From Nisaea sp. (GTDB lineage Bacteria; Pseudomonadota; Alphaproteobacteria; Thalassobaculales; Thalassobaculaceae), in contig NZ_JAXMNY010000002.1 of NCBI RefSeq assembly GCF_034670185.1, forward strand, positions 186,001 through 250,000: a stretch of 64,000 nt of DNA. Reading direction: 5' to 3'. This document shows, in pieces, positions 41,766 to 51,342 of the stretch. The translations under genes were made by a program, and so were the position numbers. Every line of letters begins with the position of its first letter. The stretch's first letter is position 1. The notes beneath the pieces were generated by a model, which was given only the letters and a program-made list of their open reading frames with translations, made no database searches and was not told the origin of the DNA.

Positions 41766-43309
41766 GCGACATCATCCTGACGCCGGGCAGCACCACGCTG
41801 CTTGATCTGGAGGGCCTGCGCGGCCAGGGCCACCGGTTCCGGCTTGACCGGGCGGCGAAACCCGCTGTCGATGCGGCCGCCGCGCTTGTCGCCCAGGCGG
41901 CGAACGGGGATGAGGCCGTCTATGGCGTCAATACCGGCTTCGGCAAGCTCGCCACCGTGCGGATCGCACCGGAAGACACCTCCACCCTGCAGCGCAACCT
42001 GATCCGCTCCCACTGCGCAGGTGTCGGCACGCCGACGGAGACGCAGGTGGTGCGGGCCATGATGATCCTGAAGCTGCTGTCCCTCGGACGCGGCGCCTCC
42101 GGTGTGCGCTGGGAAGTGATCGAACTGATCGAGGCAATGTTGCGCGCCCGGGTGACACCCATCGTGCCGAGCCAGGGTTCCGTCGGCGCTTCAGGCGACC
42201 TCGCCCCGCTCGCCCACATGGCGGCTGTGCTGATCGGCGAGGGCAAGGCCGAGTACAAAGGCCGGATCATGCCGGGCAAGGAAGCGCTGGACTCCGCCGG
42301 GCTGGCGCCGATTGAGCTGGGCCCGAAGGAAGGGCTGGCGCTGATCAACGGCACCCAGTTCTGCACTGCCTACGCGCTGGCCGCCCTGTCCCATGCCTGG
42401 CGCAATGTCGAGGCGGGTGTGGTTGCGGCAGCCCTCTCCACCGACGCCATCATGGGCTCCACCGCGCCCCTGCATCCCGCCATTCATGCCCTGCGCGGCC
42501 ATCCCGGTCAGATCGACGTCGCCGCCGCCATGCGGGCGCTGATGGACGGATCGGAGATCCGAGAAAGTCATGTGCTCGGCGATACCCGTGTGCAGGACCC
42601 CTATTGCATTCGTTGCCACCCGCAGGTCTCCGGCGCCGCCATCGACATGATGCGCCATGCGGCCCGCACGCTGGAAATCGAGGCCAACGCGGTGACCGAC
42701 AACCCGTTGGTGCTGGTCGAGGACGGCCAGATCATTTCCGGCGGCAACTTCCACGCAGAGCCGGTCGGCTTCGCCGCTGACCAGATGGCCATCGCCATCG
42801 CCGAGATCGGCGCCATCGCCCAGCGTCGCATCGCGTTGATGGTCGATCCGGTGCTGTCCTTCGACCTGCCGGCGTTCCTGACACCCGAGCCGGGGCTGAA
42901 TTCCGGCATGATGATCGCGGAGGTCACCACCGCCGCGCTGATGAGCGAAAACAAGCATCTCGCCAATCCCTGCTCGACCGATTCGACGCCGACCAGCGCC
43001 AATCAGGAAGATCATGTTTCCATGGCCGCGCACGGCGCCCGGCGGCTGATGCGGATGAATGACAACCTGACCCGGATCATCGCCGTCGAGCTGCTCTGCG
43101 CTGCACAGGGCGTGGAATTCCGGGCTCCACTGAAAACCAGCGCAGCCCTGCAGCGCGTGGTTTCCACCATCCGCACCGTCTCGCCAACCCTGACCGAGGA
43201 TCGCGAGGTCGCGGTCGATATCGAAGCTGTCGCCGAACGCATCCTCGACAAAACCGTCGCGGAGGCCACCGAGCACGGCCCGCTGATGACCCTTTCCGCC
43301 CGCTACTAA
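41762..43309 (+). CDS. hutH: Histidine ammonia-lyase
   Basis: A 515-aa enzyme converting histidine to urocanate and ammonia. The MIO cofactor forms from Ala143-Ser144-Gly145 in GSVGASGDLAPLAHMA. NGTQFCTAYAL, QDPYCIRCHPQVSGA and MLVDPVLSFDLPAFL segments agree with the family. It lies between hutI and hutU with ATGA coupling to hutI and 15 nt to hutU. Confidence 0.96.
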   Translation: MSDIILTPGSTTLLDLEGLRGQGHRFRLDRAAKPAVDAAAALVAQAANGDEAVYGVNTGFGKLATVRIAPEDTSTLQRNLIRSHCAGVGTPTETQVVRAMMILKLLSLGRGASGVRWEVIELIEAMLRARVTPIVPSQGSVGASGDLAPLAHMAAVLIGEGKAEYKGRIMPGKEALDSAGLAPIELGPKEGLALINGTQFCTAYALAALSHAWRNVEAGVVAAALSTDAIMGSTAPLHPAIHALRGHPGQIDVAAAMRALMDGSEIRESHVLGDTRVQDPYCIRCHPQVSGAAIDMMRHAARTLEIEANAVTDNPLVLVEDGQIISGGNFHAEPVGFAADQMAIAIAEIGAIAQRRIALMVDPVLSFDLPAFLTPEPGLNSGMMIAEVTTAALMSENKHLANPCSTDSTPTSANQEDHVSMAAHGARRLMRMNDNLTRIIAVELLCAAQGVEFRAPLKTSAALQRVVSTIRTVSPTLTEDREVAVDIEAVAERILDKTVAEATEHGPLMTLSARY

Positions 43310-43324
43310 ACCGGAGCCGAAACC

Positions 43325-44992
43325 ATGACAAATCCCCGCAAGAATGCCCGCGACATCTTCCCGCCGACCGGCCCGGAGCTGAGCGCCAAGCATTGGACCA
43401 CTGAAGCTCCGATGCGAATGCTGATGAACAATCTGCATCCGGACGTGGCCGAGAACCCGCATGAGCTGGTGGTCTATGGCGGCATCGGCCGGGCCGCGCG
43501 GACCTGGGAGGATTTCGACCGGATCGTCGCAAGCCTGAAGACGCTGGAAGAGGAAGAGACCTTGCTGGTGCAGTCCGGCCGCCCGGTCGGTGTTTTCCGC
43601 ACGCACAAGGACGCCCCGCGCGTGCTGATCGCCAACTCCAACCTTGTCCCCCACTGGGCCACCTGGGAGCATTTCAACGAGCTCGATCGCAAGGGCCTGA
43701 TGATGTACGGCCAGATGACGGCCGGCTCCTGGATCTATATCGGCAGCCAGGGCATCGTGCAGGGCACCTATGAGACCTTCGTCGAAGCCGGGCGCCAGCA
43801 TTATGGCGGCGACCTGAAGGGTAAATGGATCCTGACCGCCGGGCTTGGTGGCATGGGCGGTGCCCAGCCGCTCGCCGCCGTCTTTGCGGGCGCCTGCTGC
43901 CTTGCCGTTGAATGCGACGAGACCCGGATCGATTTCCGCCTGCGCACCGGCTATGTCGACGAGAAGGCCACCAGCCTCGATGAGGCACTGGCGATGATCG
44001 AGCGCTGGACAGCGGCAGGCGAGGCGAAATCCGTCGGCCTGCTCGGCAATGCCGCCGACATCGTGCCGGAGATCGAGCGGCGCGGCATCCGCCCGGACAT
44101 CGTCACCGACCAGACTTCGGCCCATGATCCGGTGCACGGGTATCTGCCGCAGGGCTGGAGCGTTGCTGAATGGCGGGAGAAGCAGGAGAGCGATCCTAAA
44201 GCGGTCGAGAAAGCCGCCCGCACTTCGATGAAGACCCATGTCGCGGCGATGGTCGCCTTCTCGGAACGGGACGTTCCCACCGTCGATTACGGCAACAACA
44301 TCCGTCAGGTCGCGCTGGAAGAAGGGCTGGAGAACGCCTTCGCCTTCCCCGGCTTCGTGCCCGCCTATATCCGTCCGCTGTTCTGCCGCGGCGTCGGCCC
44401 GTTCCGCTGGGTCGCTCTCTCCGGCGATCCGGAGGATATCTACAAGACCGACGCCAAGGTGAAGGAGCTGATGCCCGACGACACGCATCTGCATAACTGG
44501 CTCGACATGGCGCGGGAGCGGATCTCCTTCCAGGGCCTTCCGGCGCGGATCTGCTGGGTCGGCCTCGGTGACCGGCACCGGCTCGGCCTCGCCTTCAACG
44601 AAATGGTCCGCAATGGCGAACTGAAAGCCCCGGTGGTGATCGGCCGCGACCATCTCGACAGCGGCTCTGTCGCCTCGCCGAACCGCGAAACCGAAGCGAT
44701 GAAGGACGGCTCCGATGCGGTGTCCGACTGGCCGCTGCTGAACGCTCTCCTGAACACGGCCTCAGGCGCCACATGGGTCTCGCTGCATCATGGCGGCGGC
44801 GTCGGCATGGGTTTCTCCCAGCATGCCGGTATGGTCATCGTCTGCGACGGCACCGAGGATGCCGATCGGCGGCTGGAGCGGGTGCTATGGAACGACCCGG
44901 CGACCGGCGTCATGCGGCACGCCGATGCGGGCTATGAGATCGCCGTGGACTGCGCAAGGGAGCACGGTCTCAACCTGCCCGGTATTCTCTGA
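43325..44992 (+). CDS. hutU: Urocanate hydratase
   Basis: A 555-aa enzyme converting urocanate to imidazolonepropionate with bound NAD. NNLHPDVAENPHELVVYGGIGRAARTW, TAGLGGMGGAQPLAA (dinucleotide loop) and QTSAHDPVHGYLPQGW are family signatures, as is HHGGGVGMGFSQHAGM near the end. GGAG upstream of the ATG at 43325. Last gene of the plus-strand hut operon. Confidence 0.96.
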   Translation: MTNPRKNARDIFPPTGPELSAKHWTTEAPMRMLMNNLHPDVAENPHELVVYGGIGRAARTWEDFDRIVASLKTLEEEETLLVQSGRPVGVFRTHKDAPRVLIANSNLVPHWATWEHFNELDRKGLMMYGQMTAGSWIYIGSQGIVQGTYETFVEAGRQHYGGDLKGKWILTAGLGGMGGAQPLAAVFAGACCLAVECDETRIDFRLRTGYVDEKATSLDEALAMIERWTAAGEAKSVGLLGNAADIVPEIERRGIRPDIVTDQTSAHDPVHGYLPQGWSVAEWREKQESDPKAVEKAARTSMKTHVAAMVAFSERDVPTVDYGNNIRQVALEEGLENAFAFPGFVPAYIRPLFCRGVGPFRWVALSGDPEDIYKTDAKVKELMPDDTHLHNWLDMARERISFQGLPARICWVGLGDRHRLGLAFNEMVRNGELKAPVVIGRDHLDSGSVASPNRETEAMKDGSDAVSDWPLLNALLNTASGATWVSLHHGGGVGMGFSQHAGMVIVCDGTEDADRRLERVLWNDPATGVMRHADAGYEIAVDCAREHGLNLPGIL

Positions 44993-45103
44993 GGCCGCCT
45001 GCGAACACGCCGCAGTCACGGGATAGTGGGTTGCGGCCGGGCGGAAACTGCCCAGCTTGACCGGGAGCGTTGATATTCCGGCGCAGGCAAGGAAAAGTAC
45101 CGC

Positions 45104-45982
45104 ATGAGTGTTGTTACCGGCAGCCCAGGACTGAACCATTTCCTTACGGCATACCTCCCCTGGACAAGCAGGACCGGAAGGATCTGCCCGTTGAGGCTGT
45201 CTGTCTTCCTTGCCCTGCTCGCCCCGGCCCTGCTGCTTATTTTCGACAGCGTCACCGGTACTCTCGGCCCTCGTCCCTGGGAAGCGGCAATCCACCGGAT
45301 CGGCTGGTGGTCCGTGGTCTTCCTGCTGACGTCACTTGCCGTCACACCATTGCGCCGGGTTCTGCGCTGGAGCGGCCTGATCGCGGTACGCCGGATGATT
45401 GGCGTCAGCGTCTTTCTCGCCGTGGCACTGCATCTGCTGCTCTATATGGGCCAGCAGTCCTGGGATCTGATCAAGGTCGCGAGCGAGATTGTCCTGCGCT
45501 TCTATCTGACCATCGGCTTCGTCGCCCTGCTCGGCCTCGCCGCCCTTGCCGCGACATCGACGGACGGTATGATCCGGCGCCTCGGCGGCAAGCGCTGGCA
45601 GCTCCTGCACAAGCTGGTCTATCCGATCGGCCTGCTAGCTCTGGTGCACTTCTTCCTGCAGTCCAAGAACGACGTAACCGAGCCGATCCTGTTCAGCGGA
45701 CTGTTCGTCTGGCTGATGCTGTACCGTGTCTGGCGCTGGCGCTTGGGTGACCCGCGCATTCTCGGACTCGTGCTTTTAGCCGTTGGCGCCGCCATCTTGA
45801 CCGGAACCGGCGAGAGCGTGGTCATCTCGCTCAAACATAACGTCCCGCTCTCGGTGATGCTGCAGTCGCAATTCGATCCCGAACTCGGAATCCGGCCCGC
45901 CTGGTGGGTTCTGGGAATCGGACTTGCCGTGACCATGTTTGCCTCGATCAGGCAGTATCAGCGCCGCCCTGCCTCCGCCTGA
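45104..45982 (+). CDS. msrQ: MsrQ-like heme b membrane protein
   Basis: A 292-aa inner-membrane protein of the ferric-reductase-like family, matching the heme-binding partner of the periplasmic methionine-sulfoxide reductase MsrP. Six or more membrane segments carry histidines: AAIHRIGWWSVVF, LAVALHLLLYMGQ, WQLLHKLVYPIGLLALVHFFLQSK. It passes electrons to the periplasm. Start ATG at 45104 has AAGGAAA. No msrP (molybdopterin) gene lies beside it, which is unusual because the two are commonly an operon. A C-terminal extension of about 60 residues with two further hydrophobic segments is longer than average. Confidence 0.82.
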   Translation: MSVVTGSPGLNHFLTAYLPWTSRTGRICPLRLSVFLALLAPALLLIFDSVTGTLGPRPWEAAIHRIGWWSVVFLLTSLAVTPLRRVLRWSGLIAVRRMIGVSVFLAVALHLLLYMGQQSWDLIKVASEIVLRFYLTIGFVALLGLAALAATSTDGMIRRLGGKRWQLLHKLVYPIGLLALVHFFLQSKNDVTEPILFSGLFVWLMLYRVWRWRLGDPRILGLVLLAVGAAILTGTGESVVISLKHNVPLSVMLQSQFDPELGIRPAWWVLGIGLAVTMFASIRQYQRRPASA

Positions 45983-45988
45983 AAAGGT

Positions 45989-46615
45989 TTAGGACGGCAG
46001 GGTCCAGTCGTTCGCGAAGGGCTTCTTCAGGGCACGTGCGACCAATTCCAGCCGGTCCTGGCCGTAGAACGGATCGCCGTCGACGACATAGGTGGGCGAG
46101 CCGAAGAAGCCCCGGTCGATGGCTTCCTGGGTATTGGCACGGTGCCGTGCGTCGATCTCCTCCGCCCCCGCGGCGTCAAAAAGCGCCGGGCCGTCGAGCC
46201 CCACCGATGCGGCAATGGCAAACAGCGTCTCGCGGTTCGACAGATCCGCATCGTCGGCCCAGTGCGCTTCCAGAAAACCATGCGCCAGCCGGTCCGTCGC
46301 CGCGCCTGTCTCGCCACAGGCGATCAACATACGGTTTGCCATGTCGTAGGATTCATGATGATAGGTCGGCCGTCGCTTGATGATTCTGGCCTCGCGATAT
46401 TCGGCCCAGCGGCCGATTTCCCTGCCAAACCAGTAAGCAGTGTAGGTTTCATCGCGAACCCGCTCAGCATTGCCGCGCGCCGTCACCAGATCGCGCAAGA
46501 AGAACGGCCGGTGCACCACTTTCGCTCCGGCCTTGGCGGCGATCTTCTGGAAGAGGGACGAGCCGATATAGGCGTATCCGGAATAGGCGGCATAGAAATA
46601 TTCGATGGTTTTCAT
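45989..46615 (-). CDS. 2-hydroxychromene-2-carboxylate isomerase-like DsbA-family protein
   Basis: A 208-aa thioredoxin-fold protein. IEYFYAAYSGYAYIGSSLFQKIAAKAG corresponds to the family's opening with the catalytic Ser region; PFFLRDL and GFFGSPTYVVDGDPFYGQDRLELV are typical of kappa-class GST/HCCA isomerases. It uses glutathione. Most homologues have no proven substrate outside naphthalene degradation, and no aromatic pathway is near. Converges with msrQ, 6 nt apart. Confidence 0.82.
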   Translation of the reverse strand: MKTIEYFYAAYSGYAYIGSSLFQKIAAKAGAKVVHRPFFLRDLVTARGNAERVRDETYTAYWFGREIGRWAEYREARIIKRRPTYHHESYDMANRMLIACGETGAATDRLAHGFLEAHWADDADLSNRETLFAIAASVGLDGPALFDAAGAEEIDARHRANTQEAIDRGFFGSPTYVVDGDPFYGQDRLELVARALKKPFANDWTLPS

Positions 46616-46907
46616 GCGGAGACTCCGGAAACGGTGCGGTCAATCCGGTCTCGTTCTTGCGACAGACCGATGGCACTGATCCTTTGCGCCGCGGCTCTCG
46701 TAAAGCAAGTCAGAACCACCGTTAAGTGATGGAGTGTGCGCAGCTTGAAGATGCGGAGAAAAGGCGATTTGCCCCAGAAGACCTGCGCCGCCTGTGCCCG
46801 ACCGTTCGCATGGCGGCGGAAATGGGCGCGAGACTGGGACTCAGTCCGGTACTGTTCCGAACGCTGCCGGCGCGGAGCAAAATCACCGGGCGCGAAAGGC
46901 TAGATGC
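46616..46907. other. Intergenic stretch, no confident gene
   Basis: About 290 nt between the minus-strand isomerase start and the photolyase stop. A plus-strand frame from 46726 to 46950 runs into the photolyase gene and has no convincing ribosome site, so I treat the stretch as non-coding. Confidence 0.45.
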
Positions 46908-48434
46908 TCAGGAAAGAGCGTCGAGAAAAGCATCCGCACTCTCGCGGTAAGCCTGCTGCTTGTCCGCTGTCATACGATCCCAGGTGCGGTAGACCGGGCC
47001 AAGACGCGGATTTCCGTCCAGTTTTTCCCGGTTCCTGTCGAGGAAATGCCAATACAGGGAATTGAAGGGACAGGCGCCATCGCCGGTCTTCTGTTTCACG
47101 TCAAAACAGCAATTCCCGCAATAGTCGGACATTTTGTTGATGTAGTTCCCGCTTGCCGCATAAGGCTTGGAGCCGAGCAAACCGCCATCGGCGAACTGGC
47201 TCATCCCCACTGTGTTTGGCATCTCCACCCATTCATAGGCATCGGCATAGACCGCCAGATACCATTCATGCACCTGATGCGGATCAATCCCGGCCAGCAT
47301 CGCGAAATTGCCCGTCACCATCAGTCGCTGAATGTGATGGGCATAGGCCTCTTCCCTCGTCTGGCCGATAGCTGCGGCAAGGCAGGCCATGTCGGTCTTG
47401 CCCGTCCAGTAGAAGTCAGGCAAAGGACGGGTGGCGCTGAAGAAGTTCGAGCCCGCATAGTCCGGCATCTTCAGCCAGTAAATACCCCGGGCATATTCCC
47501 GCCAGCCGATGATCTGCCGAATGAAGCCTTCGGCCGCATTCAACGGCACGTCGCCATCGAGATAGGCCCGCTCGACACGGCGGCAGACAGCGAGCGGATC
47601 AAGCAGGCCTGCATTGAGATAGTGGCTCACAACGGCGTGGTAGAGAAATCTTTGCCCCGTCAGCATGGCATCCTGAAAGTCCCCGAAGCGCGGTAAGGCC
47701 TGCGCTACGAAATTCTCGAACGCCGCGTCCGCATCCGCACGGGTCACAGCGAACCAGAACGGCTCCAGGTCGCCGAAATGGTCAGCGAACTCAAGGTAAA
47801 CGAGATCGAGAACCTGCCGGGTGATTTCATCGGGGTTGGTCCGAAATGGCTTGGGCATGAAGAGGTCACCCGCAGCGGGCTTCCGGTTTTCCGCATCATA
47901 ATTCCACTTGCCCCCAGCCGGCTTATCCCCCTCCATCAGCAGACCGGTCTTGCGGCGCATTTCACGATAGAAATACTCCATCCGGAGCTGCTTACGACCG
48001 TCCGCCCAGGCCGCAAACTCTTCTCTAGATGACAGAAAACGGTCATCCGGCAGAACATCCACCGGTCGGCCAAGCGCATCGCTCCAGCGCCGCATTTCCT
48101 CCTGCAAACGCCACTCCCCGGCCTCGGTGACGATGACACGAGCGGGGTTCCAGCGCTCTGAAAACCGCGCCACCTCTGCACCGAGCGATCCGGTATTCTG
48201 CGGATCGTCCAGCCGGACATACTCGACCGTCCAGCCGTCTTCGCGAAGTTCTTCAGCGAAATGCCGCATTGCCGAGAAAAGAAAAGCGATCTTCTTCTTG
48301 TGGTGTTTTACATAGCTCGCCTCTGTGGCGACTTCCGCCAACAGGACAACATCACTGTGCTTATCGCCAGCCTTGAGCGAGGAAAGCACCGGAGACAACT
48401 GGTCGCCGAGAACAAGGATCAGATTGCCGACCAT
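46908..48434 (-). CDS. Iron-sulfur bacterial cryptochrome/photolyase (PhrB/CryB type)
   Basis: A 508-aa FAD-dependent photolyase of the FeS-BCP class, which repairs (6-4) photoproducts. An N-terminal antenna domain (NLILVLGDQLSPVL) precedes the FAD domain (EGFIRQIIGWREYARGIYW). The four [4Fe-4S] cysteines are C351, C439, C442 and C455, with spacing like Agrobacterium PhrB (350, 438, 441, 454). C443 is an extra cysteine. The ATG at 48434 has GGAG 7 nt upstream, and with it the numbering aligns; an earlier GTG at 48467 would add 11 residues. Confidence 0.93.
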   Translation of the reverse strand: MVGNLILVLGDQLSPVLSSLKAGDKHSDVVLLAEVATEASYVKHHKKKIAFLFSAMRHFAEELREDGWTVEYVRLDDPQNTGSLGAEVARFSERWNPARVIVTEAGEWRLQEEMRRWSDALGRPVDVLPDDRFLSSREEFAAWADGRKQLRMEYFYREMRRKTGLLMEGDKPAGGKWNYDAENRKPAAGDLFMPKPFRTNPDEITRQVLDLVYLEFADHFGDLEPFWFAVTRADADAAFENFVAQALPRFGDFQDAMLTGQRFLYHAVVSHYLNAGLLDPLAVCRRVERAYLDGDVPLNAAEGFIRQIIGWREYARGIYWLKMPDYAGSNFFSATRPLPDFYWTGKTDMACLAAAIGQTREEAYAHHIQRLMVTGNFAMLAGIDPHQVHEWYLAVYADAYEWVEMPNTVGMSQFADGGLLGSKPYAASGNYINKMSDYCGNCCFDVKQKTGDGACPFNSLYWHFLDRNREKLDGNPRLGPVYRTWDRMTADKQQAYRESADAFLDALS

Positions 48435-48609
48435 GACAGGCTCCGCACAAGAGAGGGACATTGTCACGGGTACGCTCTTGCCGCGGTGATGGATTGGTTA
48501 GCGGTCGAATAAGGAGCCGCCCGGTTCCGCACCTCACGGTTTTGACATTGCCTTTCGTCCATCGGCGAGACATTGTGCCCGCCGATCTTCACCGGTACCC
48601 AGTGAGGCC

Positions 48610-49017
48610 ATGCAGTCTCTGAGGCAGAAACGGACATTGGCGCTGCTTCCCGCGATCCTCTGGATCGCGGTGCAATTCGCCATGACCGGCGTGTTTTCCA
48701 CGCCGGCTTCTGCCGCCTATGCCGCGCTGGGCTCCGGGCAAGCCAAGCAAATTGTCCAGATCTGCTCCCCGGACGGCAGCCTCCGGACCATCGCTCTCGA
48801 TGCGCAGGGCCTTCCCGTTCAGGAGACCGGCGGCGCCAACGGCTGCGACTGGTGCCAGTCCTTCGGTGCTTTCATTCTGCCGGCACCGACGGCGGACGGC
48901 CTCCCGCACCGCCTGTTATCCGGACATGCCCGGCAAGCGATACCAGACACGCAAAACCACCGTCTGACGGCATCCCAGAGCCGTCATCCGACCCGCGCAC
49001 CTCCTTCTGTGACCTGA
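48610..49017 (+). CDS. DUF2946 small exported protein
   Basis: A 135-aa protein with an N-terminal hydrophobic signal/anchor (ALLPAILWIAVQFAMTG), then QIVQICSPDG and GCDWCQSFGAFILP, the cysteine pattern of DUF2946. Such genes often precede metal or cofactor uptake systems and are presumed to bind metal at the membrane (inference). It lies 56 nt upstream of a binding-protein gene of an importer and is the first gene of that operon. Confidence 0.75.
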   Translation: MQSLRQKRTLALLPAILWIAVQFAMTGVFSTPASAAYAALGSGQAKQIVQICSPDGSLRTIALDAQGLPVQETGGANGCDWCQSFGAFILPAPTADGLPHRLLSGHARQAIPDTQNHRLTASQSRHPTRAPPSVT

Positions 49018-49073
49018 TCCACCCCAACAGGTGCTCCGGCACCGCGATCAGTACTCACAAAAGGTTTTATCCC

Positions 49074-50195
49074 ATGTTCCGCACTCTTCGTGCGGCCGGG
49101 GCCGGTCTGGCCCTCGCCGCCGCATCCCTTGTTGCCGTCCCGGCGGCGGCGTCCGCCGCTCCTGAAACAGTCACCGTGACAGATACTCTGGGCCGGACCG
49201 TGACCGTGCCGCACGGCGCAAAACGCGTTCTCCTCGGTTTCTACTTCGAGGATTTCTACGCCATCGTCGGCCCCGATGCCTTTCAGCGTGTCGTCGCCAT
49301 TTCCCGCGATACCTGGGAAGGCTGGCGTAATTTGCAGTGGAAGGCCTATAGCGCGGTCGAGCCACGCCTCGAGACTCTCGTCGATATCGGCGAAGTCGAT
49401 TCCGGAACGTTCAATATCGAGGCAGCGCTGGTGGCAAAACCGGACGTCGCCATCGTCGCCGCCTGGCAGTTCCGCAGCATGGGCAATGCCGTCGACAAGC
49501 TGGAGAAGGCCGGCATCCCCGTGGTTGCCGCCGATTTCAATGCCCAGACCCTCGAAAAACATCTGGCGAGCGCCCGGCTGATCGGGACCGTCATGGCCTC
49601 CGAAGACCGCGCGGAACAGTTGGCCGGTGAATATGAAGCCGCCTTCAAGGACGTTCTCGCCCGCGTGGCAAAGGCCACCGGTCCGAAAAAGCGGGTCTAT
49701 GTCGAACTCGCCCGGAAGGGAGCTTCGGAATACGACAACAGCTATGCCGGACGAATGTGGGGCGGTGTGATCGACCTCGCCGGTGGAGACAATATCGCCA
49801 ACGGCCAGATTACAAACTGGGGCGCCCTCAGCCCTGAATATGTGCTCGCCTCGAAGCCTGAGATGGTCCTGCTTGCAGGCTCCGGATGGCTAGGCCGGGA
49901 TAAGGCGGTTCTGCTTGGCTTCGGCATTGACGAGAAACAGACCCGTGCGCGTGTGACCCCATACCGGTCCCGTCCCGGATGGCCGGATCTGCCAGCCGTC
50001 CGGAACAACGAGATCTATGCCGTCTATCACGGCGGCGCGCGGACCCTGTACGACTACACATTCCTGCAATTCATCGCCAAGGCGCTGCACCCGGATGCAT
50101 TTGCCGATGTCGACCCGCAGGAAAACCACCGGCGCTTCTACGAGAAATGGCTGCCTGTCGCGGCCTCCGGAAGCTTCATGCTGAAGGCTGACTGA
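49074..50195 (+). CDS. ABC transporter binding protein (FecB/BtuF type)
   Basis: A 373-aa periplasmic binding protein with a class III fold for iron-siderophore, heme or cobalamin. Signal peptide about 1-28 (ending AAASA). VTVTDTLGRTVTVPHGAKRVLLGFYFEDFYAIVG is the first lobe; FNIEAALVAKPDVAIV and RMWGGVIDLAGGDNIA follow; the ligand is not predictable from sequence. The start at 49074 is the ATG that begins the signal peptide. Followed by permease and ATPase genes. Confidence 0.87.
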   Translation: MFRTLRAAGAGLALAAASLVAVPAAASAAPETVTVTDTLGRTVTVPHGAKRVLLGFYFEDFYAIVGPDAFQRVVAISRDTWEGWRNLQWKAYSAVEPRLETLVDIGEVDSGTFNIEAALVAKPDVAIVAAWQFRSMGNAVDKLEKAGIPVVAADFNAQTLEKHLASARLIGTVMASEDRAEQLAGEYEAAFKDVLARVAKATGPKKRVYVELARKGASEYDNSYAGRMWGGVIDLAGGDNIANGQITNWGALSPEYVLASKPEMVLLAGSGWLGRDKAVLLGFGIDEKQTRARVTPYRSRPGWPDLPAVRNNEIYAVYHGGARTLYDYTFLQFIAKALHPDAFADVDPQENHRRFYEKWLPVAASGSFMLKAD

Positions 50196-50265
50196 CGCCC
50201 TGCGGCCCCGGCGGTTCGGACAGTTCCGCCGGGGCCGGCCAGCTTCCTCCTATTGCGAGAAAAGC

Positions 50266-51342
50266 ATGACGCATTCGCTCCAGCAGAACCGGCCCCGGCG
50301 CCGGACCCAGGACCAGAACGACTACAGCTCACTGACAAACAGGCGGTTCGGTGTGGCCCTCGCCGGCTTCATGCTGGTTGCCATGGCCGCTATCGCCGAC
50401 ATGCTGATCGGGCCGTCTTTCCTGAATGTCTTCGATGTCGTCGCCGCCCTGATTGATGCCGACGGCGCAGGCGATCCGATGGCAGTCGTGATCGTGCACG
50501 ATATTCGCCTGCCGATGACCCTGACGGGCCTGATCGTCGGGGCTTCGCTCGGAATTGGCGGCGCACTCATGCAGACAATCCTGGGCAACCCGCTCGCCAG
50601 CCCCTACACGCTCGGCTTTTCCGCTGCGGCTGGCCTCGGCGCGTCGATCGCCATCCTGACCGGCTTCTCACTCGGCCCCTTGTCCGCCTTCAGCGTTCCA
50701 CTCGCCGCTTTCAGCACCGCATCACTCGCGGCCATTCTCGTCCTCGGACTTTCCTGGCGGCGCGGCATGAGCGCGGAGGTCATGGTTCTGGCCGGCATCG
50801 CAACCCTGTTTCTGTTCCAGTCGCTGCAATCCCTGATCCAATACATGGCCTCGCCGGAAATCCTGCAGGAGATCGTGTTCTGGGTCTTTGGCAGCCTGCT
50901 GAAAGCCGACTGGACCAGTGTCCGGGTTTCCGGCTCGATCCTGATCCTCGGGTGCCTTCTGATCCTCCCGAATTTATGGCAACTGACGGCGCTCCGCCTT
51001 GGCGATGCGCGCGCAGCCAGCCTGGGTGTGAAGGTCAAACCGCTCCGGCTCAGGGTCTTTGCAATCGTCGCCCTTCTGACGGCTGGCGCCGTCTCCTTTG
51101 TCGGCACCATCGGCTTCATCGGCCTGGTCGCCCCGCATATCGCCCGCATGCTGGTCGGCGAGGATCAACGCCTGTTGCTGCCCCTGTCCGGCGTCGCGGG
51201 TGCAGGCATCATGATCGGCGCATCGATCGCCTCGAAACTCATCGCTCCCGGCGCCATCGTTCCGATCGGCATCGTCACCGCGATTATCGGCGTGCCTTTC
51301 CTGTTCGGGCTGATCCTGAAGCAACGGAGGGCATACTGGTGA
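50266..51342 (+). CDS. FecCD-type ABC transporter permease
   Basis: A 358-aa permease with about 9-10 membrane segments; DIRLPMTLTGLIVGASLGIGGALMQTILGNPLASPYTLGFSAAAGLGA and FVGTIGFIGLVAPHIARMLVG (the coupling EAA-like loop) are diagnostic. The N-terminal ~35 residues are polar and basic. Stop overlaps the ATPase start by 4 nt (GTGA). Confidence 0.93.
   Translation: MTHSLQQNRPRRRTQDQNDYSSLTNRRFGVALAGFMLVAMAAIADMLIGPSFLNVFDVVAALIDADGAGDPMAVVIVHDIRLPMTLTGLIVGASLGIGGALMQTILGNPLASPYTLGFSAAAGLGASIAILTGFSLGPLSAFSVPLAAFSTASLAAILVLGLSWRRGMSAEVMVLAGIATLFLFQSLQSLIQYMASPEILQEIVFWVFGSLLKADWTSVRVSGSILILGCLLILPNLWQLTALRLGDARAASLGVKVKPLRLRVFAIVALLTAGAVSFVGTIGFIGLVAPHIARMLVGEDQRLLLPLSGVAGAGIMIGASIASKLIAPGAIVPIGIVTAIIGVPFLFGLILKQRRAYW

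Noticed and set aside
42191..44653. An 820-codon minus-strand frame
   Set aside because: Antisense to hutH and hutU, which are clearly real; the translation has low-complexity GC-bias composition and no motif.
46726..46950. Small plus-strand ORF of about 75 codons
   Set aside because: It overlaps the photolyase 3' end, starts with GTG and lacks a recognised domain or clear ribosome site.
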